Assembly (NCBI GenBank): GCA_035345875.1
Contig: DAORDH010000025.1
Span: forward strand, 12,896 to 76,895
Length of the DNA stretch: 64,000 nt
Direction of reading: 5' to 3'
Origin: UBA2033 sp035345875
Lineage (GTDB): Bacteria; Spirochaetota; Leptospiria; Leptospirales; Leptospiraceae
How positions within the stretch are numbered: position 1 is the first letter of the stretch; each line of letters opens with the position of its first letter. Below, in pieces: positions 25,675-34,958 of this stretch. The notes beneath the pieces were generated by a model. It was not told the DNA's origin, made no database searches, and saw only the letters and a program-made list of their open reading frames with translations. The position numbers and the translations under genes were made by a program.

Positions 25675-26046
25675 CTAGTCCTTGAGATAGTTAAATTTTA
25701 TATATTCAAAATCATTTTGAGATATTTCTTCTTTAAAGGCAATATTTAAGATATTAGAAAAATGAAGATTCTTTCCAATTTTTAAATAATGCTTTCTATT
25801 TTCAGAGAGTGGTTTAGCTGTTTTAACAACTCCTACCCTTTCGAAATTTTTGTCTTTGACCTGAAAATGAATTGTGACTTGATCTCCCATTTTGTGAGGA
25901 AGCACAGATAAAACCATCATCCCACCAGTTCCAAGGTTTTGTATATAACAGTCTTTTTCCTGTTCCCCTTTTGTGTTTTTAAAATCACAAAAAGCTTCTA
26001 ACGTAAGTCTTTGTGCTTTTCTTTTTTCAGAGAATTCTTGCGGCAT
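25675..26046 (-). CDS. PilZ domain protein
   Basis: A 123-residue single PilZ domain, a c-di-GMP receptor fold. The arginine motif appears as KRKAQRLTLEAFCDF (residues 7-21) and the second motif as CYIQNLGTGGMMVLS, close to the (D/N)xSxxG consensus with T for S. Binding is likely but the substitution leaves doubt. It sits immediately upstream of the acyltransferase, suggesting that c-di-GMP may influence a lipid or envelope step. Confidence 0.78.
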   Translation of the reverse strand: MPQEFSEKRKAQRLTLEAFCDFKNTKGEQEKDCYIQNLGTGGMMVLSVLPHKMGDQVTIHFQVKDKNFERVGVVKTAKPLSENRKHYLKIGKNLHFSNILNIAFKEEISQNDFEYIKFNYLKD

Positions 26047-26311
26047 AAATTAATCCTACTTTAAATTTGGAAATACCAACTCCAACCTCAATTCTTGTTA
26101 TAAATTTTGCAAGATGAAAAGTTTTTTATCATGAATTTCATTTCTTGATAAACAGATTTGGAATTGTTTGTTTGACTAATAACATTAGTTTAAAAACAAT
26201 TGTGCTTACTTGCTCATTTCACTTTTTAATTTTATATGAGTAAGCTACTATTGATGAATTAGAAACTATTTCTCATTCTCTTTAGAATACTGAATTCATT
26301 TGGAAAATAAT

Positions 26312-26995
26312 ATGAAACATTTACTCCTTACTGTCCCATTTTTGATTCTAAGTCTATTTTGCTCGAGTGTTCAAAAAGTAGACCCAAAAGCTGATTTAGT
26401 AAATGGATTTACTCCTATTAAAAATGATGAACTAGCAAAACGATATGCGCCATTATTAAAGGCTGGTTCAATCTATGGAGATCCATTTGCCCTCTATTAT
26501 AGAGCAAGTAAAGATGATGCAGGAAATACACATATAACCTACCACTTCGCTTGGGAAAAAGAAGAAAATACAACTTCTGGAATTGGTCCATTCTTTAGTC
26601 GCAATATTTACACTGGTGGGCTTAAATTACAAAAGACGATGTTCGGAAAAGGAGACTTAGAAATGGTTTCTTTAATCATCGATTCAAATGGAGTCATTCA
26701 ACAAGTTGAATATGAAATTGCAGAAAATTATGATCCGAGTAAATTTGGAGTAAAACACAAACACGTCATACGCACAGAACCACATAAAGAATTACTCGCT
26801 TTTGAAGTAATGTCATGGAATCATTTATTCCAATACTTAGGAGATAAAAATGAATCTTCTCAAAACTTTCTGCAACTTACCCCTACTTATTTCACACAAA
26901 GTTTATGGGAAGAATACACCATGATAAAAGAAAAAGAAGGTTTCTTCAGTAGAAACAGAGCTCATAAACCCTATGAAGTTGAGTATATAGAATAA
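26312..26995 (+). CDS. lipoprotein of unknown function
   Basis: ATG 26312 starts MKHLLLTVPFLILSLFC-SSVQ, a lipoprotein signal with Cys17; the frame also runs from a TTG at 26300, but ATG 26312 has GGAA 7 nt upstream. The mature part (about 210 residues) has NGFTPIKNDELAKRYAPLLK and HITYHFAWEKEENTTSGIGPFFSR. It resembles no family known to me. It lies 253 bp after the divergent PilZ gene and 8 bp before recO, so it probably leads the recO-argS-cinA run. Confidence 0.65.
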   Translation: MKHLLLTVPFLILSLFCSSVQKVDPKADLVNGFTPIKNDELAKRYAPLLKAGSIYGDPFALYYRASKDDAGNTHITYHFAWEKEENTTSGIGPFFSRNIYTGGLKLQKTMFGKGDLEMVSLIIDSNGVIQQVEYEIAENYDPSKFGVKHKHVIRTEPHKELLAFEVMSWNHLFQYLGDKNESSQNFLQLTPTYFTQSLWEEYTMIKEKEGFFSRNRAHKPYEVEYIE

Positions 26996-27003
26996 AGTTT
27001 GCG

Positions 27004-27768
27004 ATGTCTCTGTTAAAAGAAAAAGGAATTGTAGTTGCAACAAGACAGGTAGGGGAAGCAGATGCGGTCATCACAATTCTAGGTGAGTCCGGAACGAAAG
27101 CCAAGTATAAATTAAAAGGTATTAAAAAAAGTAAAAATAGACCTATTCTTGCAAGTGAATTAGGTGCGTTAATCGCGATTGACTACTATCAACATAAAAA
27201 TGAGGAAATCCATAATATCAAAGAAGTAAGTTTGATAGAAAGATTCGAGAAGATAAAAGAGACTTACGAGGGTTATCTACTCATAACTTATTTTTGTGAA
27301 CTAATGGATACTATTTTACCAAATGGAGATAGCCATGAAAAATGCTTTGAGTTATTGAATGCAGCATTTCATGCAATCAATGAAGAAAATTTTCAACCTC
27401 TCATCTTGCCATTTTTCAAATTAAAATTATTATCAGTGCTTGGACTTGTCTCAAGGGAATTAATCTGTCATTCTTGTGAGGAAGATATGTTGCTTAAAAA
27501 TGCAGCGAGTATCAATTCAATTCATTTAGACATTACGTGTGGAGATTGTATGCCCCCATCTAAAAATCAGATTTCAATCATTAAACTTATGGATCGAATC
27601 TTTAAATCTAGATATGCAACTCTTTCCAAAGAGGAAACGCCGATTTCCCTCATTTCCCAATTAGATCAAATTTTAAATGATTATTTAAGAGCCTATTTAA
27701 ATGTTACCTTGAAGACTTTTGATTTATTTTATAAATCCTTAGGAGGCAAATATGAAATTCGCAATTAA
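27004..27768 (+). CDS. recO: DNA repair protein RecO
   Basis: A 254-residue RecO that helps RecR load RecA on SSB-coated single strands. The OB-fold start SLLKEKGIVVATRQVGEADAVITILGE and GTKAKYKLKGIKKSKNR are typical. YEGYLLITYFCELMDTILPNGD follows, and the four-Cys zinc knot is C155-x2-C158...C179-x2-C182. It overlaps the next small gene by 17 nt. Confidence 0.9.
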   Translation: MSLLKEKGIVVATRQVGEADAVITILGESGTKAKYKLKGIKKSKNRPILASELGALIAIDYYQHKNEEIHNIKEVSLIERFEKIKETYEGYLLITYFCELMDTILPNGDSHEKCFELLNAAFHAINEENFQPLILPFFKLKLLSVLGLVSRELICHSCEEDMLLKNAASINSIHLDITCGDCMPPSKNQISIIKLMDRIFKSRYATLSKEETPISLISQLDQILNDYLRAYLNVTLKTFDLFYKSLGGKYEIRN

Positions 27769-27967
27769 AACTGCTATAGCACTTGCTATGATTTCACTGA
27801 TTCTAGGTTTTCTACTTAGGTATGCAGATCGAAATGAATACGAAATATTAAAACCAGAAGTGATCAATACGGAGGATGATCGGTCTAGCTGGGCTATTAT
27901 TATGGATGTCAAAAAGGATATATTTAAAAACATAGAAATGAATTGGCAGAAGAAGCACACGAAATGA
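27752..27967 (+). CDS. 71-aa single-pass membrane protein
   Basis: One hydrophobic helix at residues 5-23 (IKTAIALAMISLILGFLLR) followed by a 48-residue charged tail. An excellent ribosome binding site (AGGAGG, 5 nt before the ATG) lies inside the recO end, and the stop overlaps the argS start as ATGA. This tight packing shows that it is a real operon member. Product of unknown function, probably inner membrane. Confidence 0.65.
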   Translation: MKFAIKTAIALAMISLILGFLLRYADRNEYEILKPEVINTEDDRSSWAIIMDVKKDIFKNIEMNWQKKHTK

Positions 27968-29715
27968 AAGAAAACGAAATTTTAAAAAACTTAGTATTAA
28001 AAGAATTAGAAACTGCTGTTTCTAAATTTGTATCTGAATCTGATAAAGATAAATTAAAAATAAGAGTAGAATACTCCCGCAATGAAAAATTTGGAGATTA
28101 CTCGACTCCGTTTTTAATGGAAAATAAAGATCTGTTAGGTGATCCAAAGGCTAATAGTGATAAATTCCTAAACCTTTTCAAAGATGTTAAATTATTTTCA
28201 AAGGTTGATTTTACTCCACCTGGATTTATCAATTTTAAAATTGAAGATCAATTTTTACTCAATTATATTGATTCTTTTTTAACAGCGGCAAATGGTCCTT
28301 TTGCGCAAGTAGAGGAAAAAGAAAAAATCATTTTCGAATTTGTAAGCGCAAACCCAACAGGACCCTTAAATATTGTGTCTGCTCGTGCCGCAGCCACAGG
28401 GGATACAATTTGCAATCTACTTTCCACGCTAGGACATACAGTCCATCGAGAGTTTTATGTAAATGATTATGGGAACCAAGTTTTCCTTTTAGGAGTTTCT
28501 TGCCTTTCAAGACTGAGAGAAAATTTATCCGGTGAGACTCTTACCATCCAAGAAGAAGGAGATACGACTCCAATTCAAACACTACTCGAAAAAAATATTC
28601 TACCCTCGGAAGGATATAGAGGAGAATATATAAAAGATGTAGCACTCAAGATTTATGCAGAATCGGATAAAAAGAGCACGATCGATAGTCTCCTTAAATC
28701 CAAAGAATACGAGAAGCTAGCAGAAAAATTTTCTGTTTGGGCTGTTGAAAAAAATCTAGAAGCACAAAAAGAAGACTTAGTATCTTTTGGAGTAAACTTT
28801 GATTTATACTATAGCGAAAAGTCACTCCATGAGGCAAACAAAGTATTAGCCGTATTAGAAGATTTAAAAAAAGCAAATGATATAAAAGAAGAAGAAGGCA
28901 AACAGGTATTTACCTCAATCAAATATGGAGATGATAAAGATAGAGTTGTTGTAAGAGATGATGGGCGACCAACTTATCTTTTAGCAGATATCGCTTATCA
29001 TAAATCCAAAATGGATCGAGGCTTTACACAAATTATAAATATTTGGGGACCGGATCATCACGGATACATTGCGAGACTTAGAGGAGCTATGATTTCTCTA
29101 GGCTTTGCAGAATCTAGGTTCAAAGTTCTAATTGCACAACAAGTCAATCTAATTTCAAAAGGCGAGAAGTTAAAGATGAGTAAAAGACTTGGACAATTCC
29201 AGACAATGAAAGATTTACTGGAATTTTTAGGAGAAAGCTCAAAAGACGTTGGACGCTATTTCTTTGTAATGAGATCCCTCGAGTCTCCTCTTGATTTTGA
29301 TCTAGACTTGGCAAAAGAAGAATCAGATAAAAATCCAGTCTTTTATATTCAATATGCTCATGCTCGAATTCATTCTATATTCAGAGAGACAGGCAATGAA
29401 TACAGTTTTGAAAAATTAAAATCAATCTCTCTTACAGAAGAAAGACGATCTTTACTTTTCTGGGTATCTCGATTTCCTGAAGAGATACTAGATGCGGCAA
29501 AAAACAGAGAACCTCATAGAGTTACAAATTACTTACAAAATCTAAGTAAAGCATTCACACGTTTCTATGGAGCTAAAGACAATCGTTTGAAAGATTGTGA
29601 TGAGTCTACCCGTCTTGGACTCGCTTATATCTGCCAAGCATCTGCCAAAGCAATCAAAGAAGGATTAAGTATTCTAGGTATTAGTTCACCGGAAAAAATG
29701 GAAAGGAGCGCATAA
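27964..29715 (+). CDS. argS: arginyl-tRNA synthetase
   Basis: A 583-residue class I synthetase. ATG 27964 is chosen because it overlaps the preceding stop (ATGA) and yields MKENEILKNLVLKEL, the Add1 domain start; the frame also contains a TTG at 27943. VSANPTGPLNIVSARAAATGD near residue 127-147 holds the HIGH equivalent, here changed to NIVS. GEKLKMSKRLGQFQTM near 400 is the KMSKS loop. FYIQYAHARIHSI near 460 starts the anticodon-binding DALR domain. It ends TAATG, coupling to cinA. Confidence 0.92.
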   Translation: MKENEILKNLVLKELETAVSKFVSESDKDKLKIRVEYSRNEKFGDYSTPFLMENKDLLGDPKANSDKFLNLFKDVKLFSKVDFTPPGFINFKIEDQFLLNYIDSFLTAANGPFAQVEEKEKIIFEFVSANPTGPLNIVSARAAATGDTICNLLSTLGHTVHREFYVNDYGNQVFLLGVSCLSRLRENLSGETLTIQEEGDTTPIQTLLEKNILPSEGYRGEYIKDVALKIYAESDKKSTIDSLLKSKEYEKLAEKFSVWAVEKNLEAQKEDLVSFGVNFDLYYSEKSLHEANKVLAVLEDLKKANDIKEEEGKQVFTSIKYGDDKDRVVVRDDGRPTYLLADIAYHKSKMDRGFTQIINIWGPDHHGYIARLRGAMISLGFAESRFKVLIAQQVNLISKGEKLKMSKRLGQFQTMKDLLEFLGESSKDVGRYFFVMRSLESPLDFDLDLAKEESDKNPVFYIQYAHARIHSIFRETGNEYSFEKLKSISLTEERRSLLFWVSRFPEEILDAAKNREPHRVTNYLQNLSKAFTRFYGAKDNRLKDCDESTRLGLAYICQASAKAIKEGLSILGISSPEKMERSA

Positions 29716-30959
29716 TGCTAAGTATTCACATTATTTCAACTGGGACAGAAATTACATCTGGAAAAAGTGTAGATACAAATTCTACATGGATTGCAAATGA
29801 ATTAACAGGACTTGGGTTTTCAATCAATAAATTTCTAGCACTTCCAGACAAACCATTGTTAATCGAAGAAGAAATACGTTCGATCATGGCAAGACCTGGA
29901 GAAAATCTAATCATCATGACTGGTGGACTTGGGGCAACAGATGATGACCATACTTTAAATGTTGTTTGTAAAATCGTTGAAAAAGATGCAGTCACAGATC
30001 AAAAGGCTCTCGACAAACTAACGTATTTTTCCGAGCAAAGAGGAAAAATGTATCAAGACCTACTGCCTGTTTCCAAAAGACAAACAACTATTCCTCTCGG
30101 TGCTCGTCCCTTAGACAATGATATAGGACTAGCACCCGGATTTTATTTAGAACTCAATACTACAACTAGACTTGCAGCGATGCCCGGTGTTCCAAAAGAG
30201 ATGAAAAAAATGTTCAGTGATTATTTTCTTCCTTTGATGAAAAAAGATTATAACAAAGAAGATTTGCAAAGTCGATCTCGCTCCATCTGGGGAGTTACAG
30301 AAAGTATTTTTCAAGCAACCTTTATCAAAAAACACCAGGAGTTAATCAACGAAGGGCTCGAATGGGGAGTTACTGCAAAGCCAGGACATATTAAAGTTAC
30401 CTTCAAATCTACTTCTTCTGAAAGATTAAGAAAAATCATTTCATTTCTAGATACTGAGTATAAAGAAAAAATCGGAGATGAGATTTTTCTAGATATCCAC
30501 TCTATGTTAATCAGTTCTAAAAGAACAGTCTCCACTGCCGAGAGTTGCACTGGTGGGCTTGTTGGAAAAATTTTAACTGATATGTCTGGTTCTTCTGCTT
30601 ACTACCTCGGCTCTGTCGTTGCCTATCATAATGATATTAAGCAAAATATTCTAGGCGTAAAAAAATCAACTCTAGATACTGTTGGAGCCGTTAGTTCTGA
30701 GACTGCTATTGAAATGGCTGAAGGAGTTCAGCATAAATTCAACACAAATTATGCAATCTCTGTAACCGGTATAGCTGGACCGACAGGCGCAACAAAAGAT
30801 AAAAAAGTAGGTCTTGTATATATTGGAATTAAAGCAAATCATGAAGAAACAAAAGTTTTCAGATATGAGATTCCATTGAGTAGAGATATATTTAGAGATT
30901 ATGTTGCGAACATTGCGCTCTTTCATCTCTACCAAAAATTAAAACAGGACAATTTATAA
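29715..30959 (+). CDS. cinA: CinA-family protein (nicotinamide-nucleotide amidase)
   Basis: A 414-residue CinA. The N-terminal MoCF-like domain (1-170) has HIISTGTEITSGKSVDTNSTWIA and MTGGLGATDDDHTLNVV, with ADP-ribose pyrophosphatase activity in relatives. The C-terminal PncC domain (255-414) has TVSTAESCTGGLVGKILTDMSGSSAYYLGSVVAYHNDIKQ and VTGIAGPTGATKDKKVGLVY, and deamidates NMN. It supports NAD recycling; together with the NAD(P)HX repair enzyme at 8982 the window holds two pyridine-nucleotide maintenance genes. TAATG overlap with argS. Confidence 0.92.
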   Translation: MLSIHIISTGTEITSGKSVDTNSTWIANELTGLGFSINKFLALPDKPLLIEEEIRSIMARPGENLIIMTGGLGATDDDHTLNVVCKIVEKDAVTDQKALDKLTYFSEQRGKMYQDLLPVSKRQTTIPLGARPLDNDIGLAPGFYLELNTTTRLAAMPGVPKEMKKMFSDYFLPLMKKDYNKEDLQSRSRSIWGVTESIFQATFIKKHQELINEGLEWGVTAKPGHIKVTFKSTSSERLRKIISFLDTEYKEKIGDEIFLDIHSMLISSKRTVSTAESCTGGLVGKILTDMSGSSAYYLGSVVAYHNDIKQNILGVKKSTLDTVGAVSSETAIEMAEGVQHKFNTNYAISVTGIAGPTGATKDKKVGLVYIGIKANHEETKVFRYEIPLSRDIFRDYVANIALFHLYQKLKQDNL

Positions 30960-30963
30960 TACT

Positions 30964-32031
30964 ATGCTTTATTATTTTTTCTTTACAATCATTCTGTCCT
31001 TTATTATCTTTTTGAATTTAGGAACCCCCTATACTCAAATGTCACATGTGCAGGAAAACTGGGCTTGGAATAAATCCCAAGAGATTGGAATGTCACAAGA
31101 CTCTCGATTCAAAATAAATCCATTGCAAACTCTGAATGGATATAAAACTAAAAATGGAGTCTATTTTTTTAAAGCTGGGAAATTTTCGCTAGAAGAAAAC
31201 ACATACAGTGAATTGCCTCTAAATGGAAAAGGACATTTTGTTTATAAAAAAATTGGAAGCAGTGTCTTTTATTATTCAAACGATGGAGAAATTCTCTGGG
31301 AAAAACCTTATAAAAGCTATCCACGTGTATCGAATAACGGCGAATTATTATTATTTATTTCGGGAGATGGAAATCAAGTTCTAATCTCTGATATCAATGG
31401 AAATGAATTCGGCGCAAAACAAATAGATGGCAGATTCCTATCGGATATTTCTTTTCCAGCATTAGTAAATGGAGCGTTACTTGTTTTCTCGGGTGGTGAG
31501 ATTGCTCTTTTAAATGGAAGCGGTAAAATAGTATTTCAAAAAAAAGACGAACCGAACTCAAAGGACTTTTTATTTTGTAAAAGTGGAGCCATTTCTCCTA
31601 CCGGTAAATTTTCACTTGTGCATTATATTAGAAACACAAAGGACTTTATTTCTATACTCAATGAGAAAGGAGAGATTGTTTCTAGCATAACATTGGAATC
31701 GGTATATCCGCATAAAATTTTTATGGCAGTGGATGATGAAGGAAATATGGCAGTTAATTTGCCCGATCAGGTATTTGTCATAAATAAAAAAGGGAAATCT
31801 GTCTTTAAAAAAGTCAAATCTAGAAAAGAAGATATTTACCAAATTGCATATACGAGTGGTAGTTTCTTTGCAGTGAGTTTAGAAAATCAAATTTTATTTT
31901 TGAAAAGCGATGGTTCTTATCTAGGGAAAAGATCTGTTACAATGCCAGCTAGAATGCGACCTTCCACTGAGAGAGATTCTGCCTTTCTAGAAACAGAAGA
32001 GGAAATTATCTCCTTTCGCTTATTTAAATAA
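30964..32031 (+). CDS. membrane-anchored beta-propeller protein
   Basis: An N-terminal hydrophobic segment (residues 2-19, LYYFFFTIILSFIIFLNL) acts as a signal anchor. About eight beta-strand blocks follow, with repeating phrases such as VFYYSNDGEILWEKPYKSYP, QVLISDINGNEF and ISILNEKGEIVSSITLES. This is the (S/N)xxGxxxW/F rhythm of WD/PQQ-like propellers. Probably periplasmic and membrane-tethered. No catalytic motif. Only 4 bp after cinA, so operonic. Confidence 0.65.
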   Translation: MLYYFFFTIILSFIIFLNLGTPYTQMSHVQENWAWNKSQEIGMSQDSRFKINPLQTLNGYKTKNGVYFFKAGKFSLEENTYSELPLNGKGHFVYKKIGSSVFYYSNDGEILWEKPYKSYPRVSNNGELLLFISGDGNQVLISDINGNEFGAKQIDGRFLSDISFPALVNGALLVFSGGEIALLNGSGKIVFQKKDEPNSKDFLFCKSGAISPTGKFSLVHYIRNTKDFISILNEKGEIVSSITLESVYPHKIFMAVDDEGNMAVNLPDQVFVINKKGKSVFKKVKSRKEDIYQIAYTSGSFFAVSLENQILFLKSDGSYLGKRSVTMPARMRPSTERDSAFLETEEEIISFRLFK

Positions 32032-32040
32032 ATTCAAAAC

Positions 32041-32706
32041 ATGATAGTTGAGCCTAAGGATCTTGTTCCATTCGCATGCAAGGCAACTGGAAAATGTTGT
32101 ATTCATAATTTAGTTTTACTCTCCAGTTTTGATATTTTTAGATTGGCAAAATCTCTTTCTCTTACAGCAAAAGATCTGTTTGAAAAAAAATATTTAACAT
32201 ATAGAATTAATCCTGTGACGTATTGGATGCAGCCAATTTTAAATGAAAAATCAAACTCTACTTGTCCATTTCTTGTGAGAGATATAGATAGCACAAATGA
32301 AAAATACATTTGTGATGTATATGAAGCTAGACCGTTAGTGTGTAGACTCTATCCATTAAAATTTGATAAAGATGAAAATATTTTTATGCGATTTCTACCT
32401 GCAGAGTATAGATGCTATGAGTGTATAACGACAGAGAATAATCCAACCCTAAAAGAATATTTGGATTCCTCAAATTCTTCAGAGCTCTTAGAGGAGTTTA
32501 AACGATATTTAGCATTGAAAGATAAAGTCATCGCAAGTGGTCTAAACTTAAATCAGATCAAAAAAAATAAACCAGCTCAATCTAAATTTTTTCAAATTCA
32601 ATCCCTACTTTATGAAACCTATCCAAATGAAGAGAACCTTCACCTAACTCTACCATTTCAAGAAATAGAAAAAAAGATTGAGCAAATTTTAAAAACGGAA
32701 GACTAA
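32041..32706 (+). CDS. YkgJ-family cysteine cluster protein
   Basis: A 221-residue protein with the Zn/Fe-chelatase-like cysteine pattern: C13, C19 and C20 in FACKATGKCCIHN, C75 in STCPFLV, C91 in YICDVYEARP and C101 in LVCRLYPL. The motif CDVYEARPLVCRLYPL is the family signature. YkgJ-like proteins bind a metal or a cluster of uncertain kind. It ends the forward operon and converges on the small lipoprotein gene. Confidence 0.82.
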   Translation: MIVEPKDLVPFACKATGKCCIHNLVLLSSFDIFRLAKSLSLTAKDLFEKKYLTYRINPVTYWMQPILNEKSNSTCPFLVRDIDSTNEKYICDVYEARPLVCRLYPLKFDKDENIFMRFLPAEYRCYECITTENNPTLKEYLDSSNSSELLEEFKRYLALKDKVIASGLNLNQIKKNKPAQSKFFQIQSLLYETYPNEENLHLTLPFQEIEKKIEQILKTED

Positions 32707-32707
32707 G

Positions 32708-32962
32708 CTATTTCTTTTTATCATCCTTTTTAAAAAGAGATTTTATCTTTTCTTGCATTTCAGGATCTTGTGCTTTTTCTTTCACAGTCTCGATTACTTT
32801 TTTTCCTTCATCTGAATCTGCTTTTTCTTTTAGTATCTCTAACATAGATTTTTCATTGCTAGTTGCACTTGCTTTTTCAGGTTCTACTTGTGTATTTGTA
32901 TCGGGACTGGAAGAACAATAAAGTGAAAATAGTAAAATAAATATTGGAAGATTTTGTTTCAT
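32708..32962 (-). CDS. 84-aa lipoprotein
   Basis: The signal MKQNLPIFILLFSLYC-SSSP has its lipobox Cys at 16. The mature part is a charged helix with repeated short motifs (LEILKEKADSDEGKKVIETVKEKAQDPEMQEKIKSLFKKDDKKK), probably helical and extended. No family. It is the last gene of the reverse run starting at the carboxypeptidase. Confidence 0.65.
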   Translation of the reverse strand: MKQNLPIFILLFSLYCSSSPDTNTQVEPEKASATSNEKSMLEILKEKADSDEGKKVIETVKEKAQDPEMQEKIKSLFKKDDKKK

Positions 32963-32971
32963 AAATAACTC

Positions 32972-33304
32972 CTATTTGCTTCTCTCTGTTCCGTAGTAAA
33001 AATTACCACGTTTCTCAATGAGATTACGAGAGATTAAATTTTCTGCAATGATTAAAAGACCAGATACAGCACTTTCCTTTTTTTCTACTTCTACATTTTT
33101 TTGTTGTGCCATAAGAGAGTGAACATACTCTCGTCTTTTTCCATCCAAGACCCCAAGCATAGAACCAACTACTTTGGGATCTCCATGCAAAAAAGCAAGT
33201 GCAAGTGTAGAAGGAGGAGTTTCATTGCAGAGATAAAAAAGGGCAAGATTATCTAAATAGCTTAAATCTTGAAATTTAGAAAAATGAGAATTTTCTCCTG
33301 CCAT
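32972..33304 (-). CDS. FliG-like helical protein
   Basis: A 110-residue soluble protein. The stretch TPPSTLALAFLHGDPKVVGSMLGVLDGKRREYVHSLMAQQ follows the helical armadillo-like pattern of the FliG N/middle domain (relatives read ...AIILSHLDPEKAAEVLSLLP...). A second helical part (AVSGLLIIAENLISRNLIEKRG) follows. No charged torque ridge is recognisable. TAATG overlap with the carboxypeptidase shows coupling. Possibly a stand-alone FliG-fold protein rather than a motor switch part; family assignment is tentative. Confidence 0.55.
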   Translation of the reverse strand: MAGENSHFSKFQDLSYLDNLALFYLCNETPPSTLALAFLHGDPKVVGSMLGVLDGKRREYVHSLMAQQKNVEVEKKESAVSGLLIIAENLISRNLIEKRGNFYYGTERSK

Positions 33305-34797
33305 TATTCCTGCTCCTGCACTTTTGATTTAAGATACTTAACTAAATAATCACTCTTTGGAAGTTCACCTGTCACTTCTTTAATCAAATCTTTTGGATCT
33401 AGAATTCTTCCATGAGAGTAAACCTTTTTAGAAAGCCATTTATTTAAACTACTAACGTCTCCTCTCTTGAGTAGATCATCCCAAAAACTTTCATGAGTTG
33501 CTAGAAAGTGATGAAAGAGTTGTGCAGAATAAATATTCCCGAGTGTGTAGGTTGGAAAATAACCAAAGGCACCACCACTCCAATGCACATCTTGTAAAAC
33601 ACCCTCTCCATCATTTTCAATTTTTAAATCAAAGCTTTCTTTCATCTTTGTATTCCAAACTTCAGGAAGGTCGGAAACTTTTATTTTTCTAGAAATCAAA
33701 TCTCTTTCAATTTCAAATCTGAGAATGATATGAAGGTTGTAGGTAACCTGATCTGCCTCTACTCGAATCTTAGATTTATTCACAGAGTTTACGTAATTGT
33801 AGAAATCGTTAAACGGTAGATCATAGTGATAAATATTGAATTCTTTTAATAAAATTGGATAATAGTATTCCCAAAAGGCTCTAGATCTTCCCACTTGATT
33901 TTCCCACAAACGGCTTTGGGATTCATGCACTCCAAGAGATACAGCACTAGTAAGAGGGCTTGGGTAATTCGCCATTTGCCCCACACCATACTCATAGAGA
34001 GCATGTCCGGTCTCATGTAAAACTCCAAAGATAGAAGAGAGAGGATCATCTACATGGTAACGAGTTGTGATCCGCTTATCTTTTGAACCAAGACTTGTAG
34101 AGAATGGATGGACACTGATATCAAGTCTAGATGCACTAGCGGGTAATCCGAGTAATGCGGGAAGCTTTTCATTAAAAGACTTTTGTAATTCAACAGGAAT
34201 TGGTTTCTTAAAAGGAGAAGAATAAGACTTACCCTCATTGACGATTGGAATGAGCGAATTTTTTAAATGTAAAAATAATTCCTCTAAATCTTTCGCTCTA
34301 GCTCCTGTTTCATATCCTTCTAGAAGTGCATCATAACGTTCTGTTGTATAACCATAACACTCAGCCATTTCAATACTAAGTTCTGTGATTTCTGTAAGCG
34401 TTGGTTCAAATGCTTTGAAGTCTTTGTTCTTTTTTGCATCTGCCCAGATTCCATGTGCTAGATTTGTGAGTTTAGAAAATCGCTCTACTAATTCAATAGG
34501 AAGTGTAACGGCTCTATCTCTGTCTTTTTTAAAAACTTCCATTTCTCTTTTGAGAATTGTTTTTTCTGGAGGATTGGATGCAATGAGTGCTTCCAAATTT
34601 TCAAGGTGTTGTTTTGCTTCGTCTCCTGTAAACATCTTGTGCGAGAGAGAAGACAGTTGTGCAATTTGCTCTGCTCTTTCTTCTCTAGCATCATCGGGCA
34701 TCATGACTTCACTATCCCAATGCAGAAGACTGATTATATCCCCTAAACGAGTGTATTCTTTCCAAAAATTTCTATAGGATTGTAAGGTTTGGCTCAT
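33304..34797 (-). CDS. metallocarboxypeptidase, M32 (Taq) family
   Basis: A 497-residue zinc carboxypeptidase. The HExxH site is H261-E-T-G-H265 in FGVLHETGHALYEYGVG; the third ligand Glu lies about 30 residues on, in LGVHESQSRLWENQVGRS. Family marks also include LLHWDSEVMMPDDAREERAEQIA, YHVDDPLSSIFG, KIRVEADQVTYNLHIILRFEIER and DVHWSGGAFGYFPTYTLGN. It trims C-terminal residues from peptides in the cytoplasm and has normal length. It heads the reverse run with the FliG-like and lipoprotein genes. Confidence 0.95.
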   Translation of the reverse strand: MSQTLQSYRNFWKEYTRLGDIISLLHWDSEVMMPDDAREERAEQIAQLSSLSHKMFTGDEAKQHLENLEALIASNPPEKTILKREMEVFKKDRDRAVTLPIELVERFSKLTNLAHGIWADAKKNKDFKAFEPTLTEITELSIEMAECYGYTTERYDALLEGYETGARAKDLEELFLHLKNSLIPIVNEGKSYSSPFKKPIPVELQKSFNEKLPALLGLPASASRLDISVHPFSTSLGSKDKRITTRYHVDDPLSSIFGVLHETGHALYEYGVGQMANYPSPLTSAVSLGVHESQSRLWENQVGRSRAFWEYYYPILLKEFNIYHYDLPFNDFYNYVNSVNKSKIRVEADQVTYNLHIILRFEIERDLISRKIKVSDLPEVWNTKMKESFDLKIENDGEGVLQDVHWSGGAFGYFPTYTLGNIYSAQLFHHFLATHESFWDDLLKRGDVSSLNKWLSKKVYSHGRILDPKDLIKEVTGELPKSDYLVKYLKSKVQEQE

Positions 34798-34887
34798 ATA
34801 GATGGCATATTTTTATATCCTTCTAGAGAAAAGTAAATATTCTATTGACAGGATAAATCTATTTAAAAATATAACATTATACATCCT

Positions 34888-34958
34888 GCGGGCGTGGTGT
34901 AACGGTAGCACAATAGCCTTCCAAGCTCTTAGAGGGGGTTCGAGTCCCCTCGCCCGCT
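34888..34958 (+). tRNA. tRNA-Gly (anticodon TCC)
   Basis: The acceptor arms GCGGGCG and CGCCCGC pair perfectly. The D-arm contains GTAACGGTAGCAC, the anticodon loop is CTTCCAA (TCC), the T-loop TTCGAGT with a 5-bp stem GGGGG/CCCCT (one G-U). The anticodon stem ATAGC/GCTCT has one mismatch (T-C). The discriminator is T, and CCA is not encoded (TTC follows). It decodes GGA and GGG. Stands alone between the carboxypeptidase and a toxin module. Confidence 0.92.
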
